A stretch of DNA of 64,000 nt, from the NCBI GenBank assembly GCA_947243795.1, contig OX365935.1:62001-126000 (forward strand). The letters are read 5' to 3'. The position numbers and the translations under genes were made by a program. The DNA is from Saccharomyces uvarum. Taxonomy: Eukaryota > Ascomycota > Saccharomycetes > Saccharomycetales > Saccharomycetaceae. Position 1 is the first letter of the stretch. Every line of letters begins with the position of its first letter. Positions 30,368 through 40,401 of the stretch are shown here, one piece after another. The notes beneath the pieces were generated by a model. The model had not been told where the DNA came from. It worked only from the letters and a program-made list of their open reading frames with translations, and ran no database searches.

Positions 30368-31582
30368 TTATCTCGTCTTACCACCGGCGGCCTTGAAGAA
30401 AGCAACATCGTTATCCTGCATGATATATTGTTTCCCCGCACGTTTGATCAAGCCCTTTGATTTTAGTAAAGATTCGTTTAATGGCGGCTCCATCGTCTTC
30501 AAATCATTATATTTTATTACGTCTGCACTGATAAAAGTATCACGCAAATCACTATGGATAACACCTGCTGCCTCCTGAGCAGTGGTCCCCTCTCTAATGT
30601 TCCACTGATGAACTTCTTGTGGGCCACATGTGAAGAAACTAATCAGATTCAACAAATTTCTCATTTCTAGAATTATTCGTGGTATTGCAGACATTAGCTG
30701 TTCATCAAAGATGCTCGTATCTTGCCTGATTTTATCAAAATATTCTGATAGCGTGTCTTTACATTCAATTAATTGCGATTCAAATTCTGCACTAAAAAGA
30801 ACTAATTTATCACCAGGCGAAAATTCGTTAACCCATTTCAAAATATCTTTAATAAATTTATTTTCATTCTTAATATAATCTTGAGGTGATACGTTCAACA
30901 ATATCAACGTTGGTTTGGACGTCAGAAAATTATGTTTATTTAGAATCTTGACTTCGTCTAGGTTCCAATGGTCCTTGAAATGTCGGATCTTCTTACCATT
31001 AAATAAATGTTCTTCTAATGCATCCAATAATTCTGTCTCCACTTTCATTTCTTGATATTCTTTGGAATTCTTCGAAACCATTCGCATCTTCTTACTGAGC
31101 CTTTCCCTGATATTTTCCAAAAATTCTAAATCTTTCAGGATCAGCTCATCTTGTACAACTGACAAATCTCTGACTGGATCTACATTGCCTTCTATATGTG
31201 TAATATCTTCCTTTAAAAACCCTCTCACCACTTGAAATATCCCATCTACATGTCTAATATCATTTAAAAACTTGTTTCCCAAACCATGGCCTTGGGAGGC
31301 ACCTCTAGTAAGTCCAGCAATGTCATATATTGTCAAAGTTCCAGGTACAATTTTTGCACTCTGATATATTCTCAATAAATCAGATAACGGTGTGCTTGGT
31401 ATGTTAACTTTAGCACATTCTGGATCAATAGTGGCGAACGGATAATTAGCAGGATTACCCAATTTGGAATTTGTTATTGCTTGGAAAAATGTAGATTTAC
31501 CAACATTTGCGAGGCCAACTATCCCAGAAGTTGGATTATTTGATACCCTTCCAAGTAAGAATCTCCCTCCGCCGATGTTCAT
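30368..31582 (-). CDS. YLF2: Ylf2, YchF/Ola1-type P-loop ATPase/GTPase
   Basis: 404 residues, ATG at 31582-31580. G1 motif GLANVGKSTFFQA, G3 DIAGLTRGASQGHGLGNKFL, and the G4 position ILLNVSPQD are visible, followed by a coiled region (about 165-190) and a C-terminal TGS domain (ISFFTCGPQEVHQWNIREGTTAQEAAG). This is the Obg/YchF family; YchF members often prefer ATP. The N-terminus (MNIGGGRFLLGRVSNNPTSG) is short and basic, which could target mitochondria. The nearest bacterial relatives are YchF proteins. Cellular role is not established. Confidence 0.93.
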   Translation of the reverse strand: MNIGGGRFLLGRVSNNPTSGIVGLANVGKSTFFQAITNSKLGNPANYPFATIDPECAKVNIPSTPLSDLLRIYQSAKIVPGTLTIYDIAGLTRGASQGHGLGNKFLNDIRHVDGIFQVVRGFLKEDITHIEGNVDPVRDLSVVQDELILKDLEFLENIRERLSKKMRMVSKNSKEYQEMKVETELLDALEEHLFNGKKIRHFKDHWNLDEVKILNKHNFLTSKPTLILLNVSPQDYIKNENKFIKDILKWVNEFSPGDKLVLFSAEFESQLIECKDTLSEYFDKIRQDTSIFDEQLMSAIPRIILEMRNLLNLISFFTCGPQEVHQWNIREGTTAQEAAGVIHSDLRDTFISADVIKYNDLKTMEPPLNESLLKSKGLIKRAGKQYIMQDNDVAFFKAAGGKTR

Positions 31583-31697
31583 CTAAACTATCACGACTCG
31601 TCTATTCCTTTCCTATTTATATGCCTTAAACTATACAATTAAATACAAGCGTTAAGTTTATAAACAAGCATATCTCATTAGATACGGATTAGAAAAA

Positions 31698-32615
31698 TCA
31701 CGAATCATGCAATGAATTGTAATGCTCACCTAATGAATAACTATGTTTATAATAAACTAGTTTTAATTCAGCGTTTTTACCGTCCTCATTATAAACCTGA
31801 ACAGATCTACCACTCATTAAAATACTAATCGGACAATCGAAAACGTGGGATAGGGCTAAGATCTCAATTTCTCCACCCCATTGAGCTGTATGCTCCATCT
31901 CTTTGGTATATTCATCGATATCTTTCATTTGCATGCTTTTTTCATCGAACAAATAAGGAATGAAATCGTCTCTATGCTCCTGTACATAATTACAGCTCAG
32001 CGATCTTAGTTTGACGACATTCAAGTCTGAATCTAGTTCTTTTGGATCATGGCGAAGTTTTAATTGATCTAATATCGAGGCAAATAGACAGTGGCCATCA
32101 GGTTGTATATCGAATTGCTTCAGTTTTTTCAGCTCGCATAATTGGTCTAAAGATTCTTGTTCCATTTTTTTTAAATCAGGTTGCTTAGAAGCTTCCAAGG
32201 CTGCTTCTTCTTTCATTTTCGCAATGGCTGCATCCCTTTTTGCTAATTTTTCCTTTTGTCTATTACGACGTTTCTTTGGTTGGTCTTGTTGGCTAGGAGC
32301 ACCCTGTTGGCTGTGTTCTTCCTCTTGTGATATGGAGAGTTGTTCCAATAGTTTCTCCGGAGTTACTTCTTCATCTTGTTCGTTATCAGAAGCTTGGTTA
32401 TTAACGATTTTCCAATTTTTGATTTCATTGTCCTGTTTAATCTTCAAATTGTCCTGAAGATCTAAGCATTTCGAGTTAACTTCCTTTCTTTTGGATTTAG
32501 TGGCTTGTTTTTTCATACCCGTTATTTTATTCTGTAAATCTTTGTTTTCCTTTCTATGTCTCGCCAAAATTTCTTCCATAGCTTCGGAAGCCTCTGATAC
32601 TTCGATACTGCTCAT
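31698..32615 (-). CDS. OTU2: Otu2, OTU-family deubiquitinase
   Basis: 305 residues from the ATG at 32615 (MSSIEVSEASEAMEEILARH); the frame runs three codons beyond a GTG at 32633 but without ATG. The first half is a charged coiled coil (LARHRKENKDLQNKITGMKKQATKSK) with a Gln-rich break. The OTU catalytic triad is visible: Asp and Cys in FDIQPDGHCLFASILDQL and His in the C-terminal EHYNSLHDS. Otu2 removes monoubiquitin from ribosomal protein eS7 on 40S subunits during recycling and initiation in S. cerevisiae. Divergent from YHL012W. Confidence 0.95.
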   Translation of the reverse strand: MSSIEVSEASEAMEEILARHRKENKDLQNKITGMKKQATKSKRKEVNSKCLDLQDNLKIKQDNEIKNWKIVNNQASDNEQDEEVTPEKLLEQLSISQEEEHSQQGAPSQQDQPKKRRNRQKEKLAKRDAAIAKMKEEAALEASKQPDLKKMEQESLDQLCELKKLKQFDIQPDGHCLFASILDQLKLRHDPKELDSDLNVVKLRSLSCNYVQEHRDDFIPYLFDEKSMQMKDIDEYTKEMEHTAQWGGEIEILALSHVFDCPISILMSGRSVQVYNEDGKNAELKLVYYKHSYSLGEHYNSLHDS

Positions 32616-33196
32616 TACAAATATCTTATACACGTCTATTTGGGAGATATATTAGGCTTTACCTGTTTTTGTATATTATTGCTCTTCTAGATGACCAAAA
32701 GTGAAAAAAAAACCGAGATGTGAAGAAAAGAAAACTTCGCGACGCATAATATGAATACTTTTGACAGGGCGGCTTATTAAGCAGAGGTGTTATACGATTG
32801 ACACACAATCATTGTAGCAAGAGGGCGATGTGCTTCCACCTTTGTGTAGTTTTTTGATTATGAAAGGACTGGAGACTTTTGAATATTTTTTTTAGATTTA
32901 TAAGTAATTGCGTTGTTCAACAAGCTCTTGTCGCAAGAAAAAATCGAAAACAAGAATCAAACGTGGGCCAATTTTTGAAAAAAGGCTGAAAGGGAAAGCT
33001 TGCATATAATTTTAAAACTAGTGGAATAAAGTTTTATGTATTTCAGTAAAACATTTGCATAGCCGCCCGAACCCGATTACCTTTGTTTTCGTAGTGACCA
33101 TGTTTTTGTGAGACATTATTGGTGTCTAAGATGACACAAGATGCTCTGAATAAAAAAAACATCCTCAACTATTTTACCAGAGTATAATCAGCGCTA
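32616..33196. promoter_or_regulatory. OTU2-YHL012W divergent promoter region
   Basis: About 580 bases. Two URS1-like cores occur: GGGCGGCTTA near 32767-32776 and TAGCCGCCCGA at 33060-33070, about 130 bases upstream of YHL012W. The rest is AT-rich without a clear TATA box. Confidence 0.45.
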
Positions 33197-34681
33197 ATGA
33201 CAGTTTTTTCAAGTATTAACGAATTTGAGTACAAAGACACTTTCGAAGGAATAAGGAAAGATGTCATTGTGTCGCAAATGATAAAGGCCTTGCAGAAACA
33301 TTTTCCTTCGATATGTGACAAAAATTATGAGTTGAGTTTGTTTTTGCCCATTTTCCAGAGGTATATCTTGGAGAATTCTTCAATCAGTCACGAACTAGAC
33401 TCTGGAAAAATTCGACTGCTCAATACATCAGAATTTACCGAGTTTGAGGATATTCGAGACAGTGATGCACTAGATCATGCCCTTTTATCGAAATTAGCAA
33501 CTCTAAAATTGAACGGCAAAGCAGATTCTGTAATTGGAAAAGAAAGTCCTTTGTTCGAGGTTAAAAATGGGAAGTGCTCTTTAGATATAATAGTACAACA
33601 AACACAAAATTTGAATACATCGTTTAATTGCGACGTTCCACTTATATTCATGACATCTCTCGAAACCGAACCACAAATCTCAAATTTCCTAAAGGAAAGC
33701 TATACATGTAGCAAAGTTGAATGGAAAACTATAGTGCACTCAAGTTTTCCGGCAATTGATAAAGATACGTTACTGCCTGCCGTATTCCAAATAAATGTTT
33801 GCGAAGAGGATCTCTGGTACCCTTGTGGAAGTGGGAACCTAATCGATACTTTATATTTTTCAGGTGAGTTGGATAACCTGATTGTTCAAGGAAAAGAGGT
33901 TTTATTTGTTTCAGATCTGGACAATTTAGGCGCTATTGTAGATTTGAACATTTTAAGCTATATGATAACAAACGAAATTGACTACCTTGTTGAGGTGGTT
34001 GAGAGAACCGCCAACGATTCAAATACGGGGGTACTGGCCACCTATGAAAGCAAACTACGATTAGTGGACTACAAGTGTTTGTCCCGTGAAAGTGCAAGAA
34101 AGTGTAAAACTGTTAACACTAATAACATTTGGATTAATTTGCGAAAACTGAAGAATCTAATAGAGTCTGATAGTCTAAATTTGCCGATTTGTTCAAGTGA
34201 AACTAAAATGATAATACATAACAGTCCATTGATGGAAATTTTGCACTTGCAAACAAATTTGGGAGATTGTATCGACTTCTTCTCAAACAGTCAAATTATA
34301 AAAGTACCAAGAAACAGATTTTTACCGCTAGCAACATGCGAGGACTTATTCTTATTGAACTCTAATTTATACGATCTTGACACGAGCGGGAGTCTCAATC
34401 TCTATCCTTTAAGATTCGAATTACTGCCATCAATCAAACTAGGCGATGAATTTGCTAATTACGAAACCTTTAAGATAGGAATACCGGATATTCCTAATAT
34501 TTTGGAACTAGACCATTTAACTGTAATGGGAAATGTTTTTTTCGGTTATAAGATAATTCTTAGAGGGACCGTCGTTATCATTTGTGATGAAGACGATGTA
34601 ATCATCATTCCTGATGGCTCTATTTTAGAGAATGTAATAGTAAGAAACAAATCTCAGCTGGAGGATATTGACAAATTCTGA
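33197..34681 (+). CDS. YHL012W, UDP-glucose pyrophosphorylase-like protein (probable pseudoenzyme)
   Basis: 494 residues, ATG at 33197. It aligns along its whole length with UTP-glucose-1-phosphate uridylyltransferases (yeast Ugp1): DVPLIFMTSLETE, LPAVF...WYPCGSGN, ELDNLIVQGKEVLFVSDLDNLGA, EVVERTAND. The nucleotide-binding loop that reads LNGGLGTSMGC in active enzymes is LNGKADSVIGK here, losing the Gly-rich turn. The C-terminal beta-helix end (LTVMGNVFFG...IPDGSILEN) is kept. The frame is intact and similar in S. cerevisiae, so it is under constraint but is likely not a normal pyrophosphorylase. Possible roles are a sporulation variant or a regulatory subunit, not shown. Confidence 0.9.
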   Translation: MTVFSSINEFEYKDTFEGIRKDVIVSQMIKALQKHFPSICDKNYELSLFLPIFQRYILENSSISHELDSGKIRLLNTSEFTEFEDIRDSDALDHALLSKLATLKLNGKADSVIGKESPLFEVKNGKCSLDIIVQQTQNLNTSFNCDVPLIFMTSLETEPQISNFLKESYTCSKVEWKTIVHSSFPAIDKDTLLPAVFQINVCEEDLWYPCGSGNLIDTLYFSGELDNLIVQGKEVLFVSDLDNLGAIVDLNILSYMITNEIDYLVEVVERTANDSNTGVLATYESKLRLVDYKCLSRESARKCKTVNTNNIWINLRKLKNLIESDSLNLPICSSETKMIIHNSPLMEILHLQTNLGDCIDFFSNSQIIKVPRNRFLPLATCEDLFLLNSNLYDLDTSGSLNLYPLRFELLPSIKLGDEFANYETFKIGIPDIPNILELDHLTVMGNVFFGYKIILRGTVVIICDEDDVIIIPDGSILENVIVRNKSQLEDIDKF

Positions 34682-34917
34682 AAAATAAAAAGGAGTTTCA
34701 AAATGTAATGCATAAGTAACTTTTTTTTACCACCTAAGAATGACCATGTGTCTTTTTTTCATCCATAGTAAGAAAAAGTATTGGCACACATTGCAACGGC
34801 GGGACTACAACTGCAAGTGGGGAAGAAAGTATACAAATCAAATACGTAGGTATTTATGGACTATTGAAAAGTATTCACCGTTATTTTTGTGGTTTCTTTT
34901 TCTCTCCCTTGTTTAGT

Positions 34918-35880
34918 TCATAGTGGATAGTTCTTAAATAGGTAAGAAATACTTTCACCATTATGCAAACGACGAATACTCTCAGCCAGCACACTACTGA
35001 TATCGATGACGGCCAATTTTGGACATTTCTTAATTTTTTCTTCAAATGGAACAGTATTTGTGCAAACAACTCTGTCCAGTCTAGAATTATTGATGTTTTC
35101 AATAGCTTTACCGGATAAAACACCGTGTGTAACAATAGCGATGACAGACTTAGCTCTGTTTTCAAGAAGAATTTCAGCAGCCTTAGCTAGAGTACCACAC
35201 GTATCGGCCATATCATCAACAATGATACAGATTTTATCAGTGACATCACCAACAAGGACCATACGAGAAACCTCATTAGCACGAGCTCTTTCCTTATGGA
35301 TCAATGCAAAATTTAGATCCAGACGATCAGCCAAAGTGGCAGCACGCTTAGCACCACCTGCATCCGGCGAAATTATTATAGAATCCATATAGTTGACGTT
35401 TTCCTTGATATATCTAACAACACTTGGTTCTGCATATAGATTATCTACGGGAACATCGAAAAACCCTTGAATTTGAGAAGCGTGCAAATCCATAGTAATC
35501 ACATGATCACAGCCAGCAGTGGTTAGCATGTCAGCCATCAACTTAGCGGTAATAGGTGCACGAGATTTATCCTTTCTATCTTGTCTTGCATATGGAAAAT
35601 TTGGAATAATGGCGGTGATTCTCCTTGCAGACGCAGTTTTGGAAGCATTGATCATGATCAAAAGTTCTAGAACACGATCATTAACGACACCAGAACCGAT
35701 CTGTGTGATGATGAAAATATCTTGGTCTCTTACAGATTCCCCAATAGAAAAGGAGACTTCGCCGGTTGGGTCTCTCTTTAACTTACTGCTAGTTAATTGT
35801 AAGCCCAATCTTTTGGCGACGAGCTCAGCTAAACCACGATGAACGTCTGGTGCCAGTAATTTAATAGAGTTTGTTGGCAT
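34918..35880 (-). CDS. PRS3: Prs3, phosphoribosyl-pyrophosphate synthetase subunit
   Basis: 320 residues, ATG at 35880-35878. The PRPP synthetase signatures are present: the N-terminal [20 protein letters not shown], the catalytic flexible loop region [40 protein letters not shown], and the PRPP-binding loop [16 protein letters not shown]. It makes PRPP from ribose-5-phosphate and ATP for nucleotide, His and Trp synthesis, in heteromers with Prs1. Convergent with YHL012W. Confidence 0.97.
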   Translation of the reverse strand: MPTNSIKLLAPDVHRGLAELVAKRLGLQLTSSKLKRDPTGEVSFSIGESVRDQDIFIITQIGSGVVNDRVLELLIMINASKTASARRITAIIPNFPYARQDRKDKSRAPITAKLMADMLTTAGCDHVITMDLHASQIQGFFDVPVDNLYAEPSVVRYIKENVNYMDSIIISPDAGGAKRAATLADRLDLNFALIHKERARANEVSRMVLVGDVTDKICIIVDDMADTCGTLAKAAEILLENRAKSVIAIVTHGVLSGKAIENINNSRLDRVVCTNTVPFEEKIKKCPKLAVIDISSVLAESIRRLHNGESISYLFKNYPL

Positions 35881-36219
35881 TTTCTTGTCCTATGTGAATG
35901 TATGAGGCTTGATACGAATGGGAAGACTCGTTTTATCCTGCGTTGGCGAGATATGTAGAAAAAAGAGTATGAATCTTTCTTAAGTATATTCAAGAAAAAC
36001 TAGCTAAATAGTAACGAAGAAAAGTGTACTATGTATAATGGATACAAGGTTTAGTGAATAATGCTATTCGCAATTATAAGTATATAAAACTCATCCCATC
36101 ACTATTCGACTGAAAATTTTTCGCTGAAAAAAAAAAAAAAAAAAAAAAATTCGATGCCTATCGTATACGGGGATATAATAAGCTACATTGGAATATTGGC
36201 ATGGTGATGAAATGCATGA
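35881..36219 (-). promoter_or_regulatory. PRS3 promoter and ETP1 3' end
   Basis: About 339 bases with a 23-base A tract at 36127-36149, which on the minus strand is a T tract typical of an open promoter. AT-rich; no specific factor site recognised. Confidence 0.45.
36127..36149 (+). repeat. 23-base poly(A) tract
   Basis: An uninterrupted A23 in the PRS3 promoter region. Its length is liable to slippage and sequencing error. Confidence 0.9.
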
Positions 36220-37977
36220 TCACTTCCCCGGTTTTTTCTTCTTGTTGCGTTTCTTCTTGCTTTTGGACGCCTGGGCTCCTCCCAGGTTCTGTTGTACTAA
36301 GACTGTCCCTTCTTTGACGCTGTCATCAGCGTCTTTGAATTTTTCTTGAGAATCTAAATAGAACATTAGATCTCTGACCTGTTCTTCTAGATCCTGCTTC
36401 GATTCGGCCAGTTTATTGTTTTCTTGCTCTAGCTGCTCTTGCTTTTTCGTCAAATGATCTAAGTTGGCCTGTAACCCCCCAATGACTAGTTTGTCTTCTT
36501 CGAGTTTAGTTTTCTGAATTATTTCCTTCTTACGCCATTCATTCTTAGCAGCTTGAAATTGCAGTTTTAAATCTTCCATAGACTTTTGTAGACTTTCTAG
36601 TTTCGATTTTTCGGAAAGATTTTGGTTTTGTTCTTGAAGTTTTAATTCATAGTATTCTCTTTGAGACTCTAATTGAGAAATTAACACTTGCACGTATTCT
36701 AGATGATATTCCCTATGTCTCAAAAAGTTTGCTGCCAGTTCTCCATCTTTTTTATTCGAGCTTGACCCTTCACCCCCTTTCACTCTGCTGTCGTTAGCCT
36801 GATTTTGTAATTCATCAGAATTACCAGTATCGTTGGTGCTATCATTACTGGACCCGCCAACTTCTACTAGCTTCCCATCAACTTCATTCTGCACTAGTCG
36901 ATGGACGTAATTATCTCCTGCATAATCCCACACTCTTTGCGTTCGTATATCCATGGCAAAACAATGTAGAGTTTCTTCATAATGCTTTATAGCATGCTTA
37001 GAGTTGTAGCGGCCACATCCAACATTACCGCAAATCAAGCAGATCCATAGATTATCGGTGGAACTGCATGTGGCACAATGTGCGGAATCCCCTGCCTGCT
37101 TCAATAAAGAGTCTCTGCTTAGTCGCAGACTTGAATGTCTGCACACAGGGCATCTAGAGTTCTTCCATTTGTTCAAGCATTGACAATGGAAAGTGTGTTG
37201 GCATGGGATGGTGACCAATCCAGTTGTCTCCGAGTCCATTCTTTCCAGGCAGACAGGACATGTCGGTAGTTCAACTTTCACCAGGTCTCTTTTCTTTTTA
37301 ACAGTAAATGGATCAGTAAGTAGATAAGGGAAGTCTTCATTAGCGGCAGGTCTTTGGAAAAGTTTTCTTTGGAAATCGATTTCCTTTATAGAAACAACAT
37401 GACAAGTTTCTGGGTCCATCCTACTAAAGCTTTTACCATTGAACTCATCTTTAAAATTCTTTGCATCGATTGCATTTCTGAACTTGATCAAAACCATAAA
37501 ATTAAAGCCGATGCCCTTTTGTTGATTCCTTAGTATACGAAAATTTGAGACTTGATTATTAACAATATCATCACCAATATAAAAATGCAATAAATCATGA
37601 ACTGTGAAGTATGTCGGAACAAACAAGATACTGATCATAGTATCATCACCGGGAATAGTCAAAATGTCCTTTTCATCACGAGGATCACCGGAATTATTTA
37701 ATTTGAATAACCTTATTATTCCATGGCCCAAGTATTGTGAAGTAATCAAATCGGTTTCCTTCTCTTTCGATGTTTGGTTTGCGAAATCGGTTAACATATC
37801 TACTGCCCAGTCACCAATTCTCCAATCTTGACACCGTTGATTGTCACTCTTTGTGTTTTCTTCCCAGGTACTGTCAGATATAGATTTGCTTGGAACGTCC
37901 TTAAAAACTTGATAAGCTGATTCTACCTGATCTTGGCTTTCAAACTCTAAAATAATTTTATATTCAAATTGATCCAT
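36220..37977 (-). CDS. ETP1: Etp1, BRAP2-like RING/UBP-zinc-finger protein
   Basis: 585 residues from the ATG at 37977 ([15 protein letters not shown]), equal to the remembered S. cerevisiae length; upstream the frame has only TTG. Parts: N-terminal BRAP2-type RRM-like domain (about 95-200), RING finger starting at Cys240 (CPVCLERM ... CQHTFHCQC ... CPVCRH), UBP zinc finger ([22 protein letters not shown] ... HCFAMD) at about 300-360, then a long coiled coil (about 400-560) and a Lys-rich end [12 protein letters not shown]. Etp1 is the yeast homologue of mammalian BRAP2 and is needed for ethanol tolerance and the ethanol response. Confidence 0.95.
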   Translation of the reverse strand: MDQFEYKIILEFESQDQVESAYQVFKDVPSKSISDSTWEENTKSDNQRCQDWRIGDWAVDMLTDFANQTSKEKETDLITSQYLGHGIIRLFKLNNSGDPRDEKDILTIPGDDTMISILFVPTYFTVHDLLHFYIGDDIVNNQVSNFRILRNQQKGIGFNFMVLIKFRNAIDAKNFKDEFNGKSFSRMDPETCHVVSIKEIDFQRKLFQRPAANEDFPYLLTDPFTVKKKRDLVKVELPTCPVCLERMDSETTGLVTIPCQHTFHCQCLNKWKNSRCPVCRHSSLRLSRDSLLKQAGDSAHCATCSSTDNLWICLICGNVGCGRYNSKHAIKHYEETLHCFAMDIRTQRVWDYAGDNYVHRLVQNEVDGKLVEVGGSSNDSTNDTGNSDELQNQANDSRVKGGEGSSSNKKDGELAANFLRHREYHLEYVQVLISQLESQREYYELKLQEQNQNLSEKSKLESLQKSMEDLKLQFQAAKNEWRKKEIIQKTKLEEDKLVIGGLQANLDHLTKKQEQLEQENNKLAESKQDLEEQVRDLMFYLDSQEKFKDADDSVKEGTVLVQQNLGGAQASKSKKKRNKKKKPGK

Positions 37978-38333
37978 ATATGTGAATGAACAATAAGAAT
38001 GAGGTATATTCTGATACAAAACAATACCCTTCTATTGCGTTTTTGTTGCCTTTTGATTTTGGCTTCTTCTTCTTTAGTAAATTTCCTAGTTTTCAATTTC
38101 TATTTCATCATGAGCCGTCCCCTAAAAACAACGAAGAACTTAATCCATGTATTTATGTAAAGATTAACAAAGTTATTCAGAGGGTATAAAATACGGTCCT
38201 AAAGAATAGTCTTATATAAAAATGCTTATGCGTATGAAAGTGTATATCATAGAATCTCCACGAGCTGACTGGCGCGCTTGCTTGCTGATGTTTTCCCTTA
38301 CTATTAGTATAACATTAAAATTTTGAAGTCAGA
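37978..38333 (-). promoter_or_regulatory. ETP1 upstream region and YAP3 3' end
   Basis: About 356 AT-rich bases with T tracts. No recognised factor site, tRNA or repeat. Confidence 0.4.
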
Positions 38334-39326
38334 TCATTCTTTTGAAGCGGCTTCTTCTACTAGAGAATCAATCAAAGTCCTTGGATAAGCCGGTCCGTGG
38401 CTATGGCAACGTTCTTGTCCCTGTAATTTGCTCATAACATAGGTCACATCAAAATCTCTATTGTTCGAAAGTTTGTAAAGATACTCCCAAGTGGCGGGAA
38501 CCGTTAGTATGTGTCTTCCTGATTCGTCTGTGTACTGGGCATTAGGTTTCATTACGGGCTCATTACCCTTTGGCGAGTATGTGCTTTTATTATCCAGTTT
38601 CCCTTCTAGGACCATGGAAGTGGAGAATTCATCTTTGGTGGGGAAAGAGTATTTGGAATTAGTATCATCTATAACGTCTCTACGGGACTTCGTGGCTTTT
38701 TCACTACCATTCCGTAGTAGCAACCTATTTTCTGCGTTGATTTCAGTATTGGCTTTTCTCAACTCTTCAATTTCCTTTAATAACCTTTGACGGTTCTTCT
38801 CACTTTCCAATAGTTTATCTTCTAATTCTTTGAGTCTGGCTTCCTTTCTTTCTCTAAAGGCCTTTTGGGCAGCCCTGTTCTGAGCCTTTTTCTTTGCCTT
38901 GGAGTCACCTGAAAGATCGTCACTATAAACTGGAGGAGTTCTTGAACCTGAAGAGCTATCCTTTTTTTCAGAAGAATAATTTATGTCCCTGTTATTATTA
39001 CTATAGTTATTCTTCTTTTCATCTATATAAGAAGCGTGGTCACCGGAAATAGGCGTTAGTTCACTGGCTTGGAGAGTATCGGCCTTAGGGAGAGGTATGC
39101 CACTGTGAAACATTAAGTCATCACCGGAATCAGTAAGACTTAAAACAGGGCATTGCCCGCTCAGAAGAGGGAAAGAAGATGTTTGGTCATTTAACAAATT
39201 TCGCTGCTGTTTTGCACATTCGTTATTGTCTTGGAATATAGAGCTTTCGTTGCAATGATCTTGCCCTTGTTGCTGAGAGTCAATGAATGTTATGAACCCG
39301 TTAGCATCGGAAGGTGATGTGTCCAT
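38334..39326 (-). CDS. YAP3: Yap3, bZIP transcription factor of the YAP family
   Basis: 330 residues, ATG at 39326-39324. The basic region KAKKKAQNRAAQKAFRERKEAR has the YAP hallmark Gln and Ala/Phe residues (QNRAAQKAFRERK), followed by a leucine zipper (LEDKLLESEKNRQRLLKEIEEL). The C-terminus (HILTVPATWEYLYKLSNNRDFDVTYVMSKLQGQERC) is the conserved Yap3 tail with a single Cys-His pair. The N-terminal half is diverged and Ser/Asn-rich. Yap3 is a basic leucine zipper activator linked to stress responses. The upstream region holds ATTGCGTAAT, close to a Yap-type site. Confidence 0.95.
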   Translation of the reverse strand: MDTSPSDANGFITFIDSQQQGQDHCNESSIFQDNNECAKQQRNLLNDQTSSFPLLSGQCPVLSLTDSGDDLMFHSGIPLPKADTLQASELTPISGDHASYIDEKKNNYSNNNRDINYSSEKKDSSSGSRTPPVYSDDLSGDSKAKKKAQNRAAQKAFRERKEARLKELEDKLLESEKNRQRLLKEIEELRKANTEINAENRLLLRNGSEKATKSRRDVIDDTNSKYSFPTKDEFSTSMVLEGKLDNKSTYSPKGNEPVMKPNAQYTDESGRHILTVPATWEYLYKLSNNRDFDVTYVMSKLQGQERCHSHGPAYPRTLIDSLVEEAASKE

Positions 39327-39509
39327 GTTTTTAATATTTGCTTACCAGACAGTTAGTGATACAGGCGTCTGCTATTTTTATTAGAGCAATATTAGAGAGG
39401 TAAAATTTGAAGGATCCTTTTCAGTATGGCTCAAGTTAACTGCATGCTTTACTTTCAAGAATCCCAAGTCTTAGTTATACCTCCCAACGTCTACCTTTGC
39501 GACATAAAA

Positions 39510-39519
39510 ATTGCGTAAT
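39510..39519. promoter_or_regulatory. Possible Yap/bZIP site upstream of YAP3
   Basis: ATTGCGTAAT differs by one base from the Yap-type palindrome ATTACGTAAT and lies about 185 bases upstream of the YAP3 start. It would fit self-regulation, but a single near-match in AT-rich DNA is weak. Confidence 0.3.
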
Positions 39520-39558
39520 TCCATCACATCTTTTTGGGAAAAAGGTGTAAAAATAAAT

Positions 39559-39632
39559 TGATTTCGCCCAGGATCGAACTGGGGACGTTCTGCGTGTTAA
39601 GCAGATGCCATAACCGACTAGACCACGGAACC
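39559..39632 (-). tRNA. tRNA-Val (AAC), with an acceptor-stem mismatch
   Basis: 74 bases form a cloverleaf. The anticodon stem TCTGC/GCAGA closes the loop TTAACAC with anticodon AAC. The T arm is CCCAG-TTCGATC-CTGGG. The acceptor strands GGTTCCG and CGAAATC pair except at position 5-68, which is C opposite A; the remembered S. cerevisiae gene has T5, giving a U-A pair. There is no intron. A T run on the minus strand just past the 3' end provides termination only weakly. In S. cerevisiae a Ty4 element is next to this tRNA; none is seen here. Confidence 0.92.
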
Positions 39633-40401
39633 AACTTTTATTGAAAAAATAACACCATGCTTCTGGCTACTATTGATATATTTTAGCACATTTTATTATT
39701 AGACTGTTTACCCACTTGCTTCACGTAGTATTTTCTTATCTCATATGTTATATACAAGATTCGAAATATAACCCAAGGGTAGAGTGCAGAATCTTGAATC
39801 TAAGTTGGTTGCGGCGTAACAAACTTACTTACTAAGAACTAAAATGCCAGCTTACTTTAGGCGTTTTTAAGGACTAACAATTAATAGTAGAAGCAGAATA
39901 GCCTGTTAATTGCACTTCCTACTATCAGGAAACGTCCTACCAAAGTAGTTTAGAACTATAAGTGAAGAGAATACGCTTTTGAGTACACTTTCCTATTACT
40001 CCGTTATGGCACTTGTATTCTTTCTCGTTTGTCACAGTTTCGACATGTGTATTTTTTTAAGTTTCTTCTATAATTAGCCTAGGTATGTATTTGGGAGTGC
40101 GAGAGATTAATGATTAACGTTCTTGCAGAGTTATAGAATATTGAAGAACGACAATGATATATATCGTGCTAGAGCTCTATATTATTTTTATAGATGTAGT
40201 TACACTAAAACGTTAACGCATAATCACTGTTTTGTTTTGGTGAAATGCATTCTACAATTATAGTGTATAATTAATGTATTTTTTTGTTTTGACGAAATGT
40301 ATTTTATGCTTATAGTGTATGATTAATTTATTTTTTGTTTTCGTCGATGCTGTTTTGATGCGGTTGATCGTCTTGGTTGTGACAGAGGGGTTGTATGACG
40401 A
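39633..40401. other. tRNA-Val to YHL008C gap with tandem repeat
   Basis: About 770 AT-rich bases upstream of the tRNA gene and downstream of YHL008C. It contains a 51-52-bp tandem repeat (40231-40345) but no recognisable LTR ends or protein fossils. A few words such as AACAATTAATAGTAGAAG are reminiscent of yeast LTR DNA but too short to call. Confidence 0.5.
40231..40345. repeat. 51-52-bp tandem repeat, about 2.2 copies
   Basis: Two imperfect copies of a unit starting TTTTGTTTTG.CGAAATG.ATT and containing TATAGTGTATAATTAATGTATT, then the start of a third copy. The landmark TTGTTTT recurs at 40234, 40286 and 40337, a period of 52 then 51. It lies in the 3' flank of YHL008C, ending about 55 bases from its stop. 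Confidence 0.85.

Noticed and set aside
34881-35165. 94-codon frame at the end of PRS3
   Set aside because: Another frame of the PRS3 coding strand; PRS3 itself is intact and matches the family.
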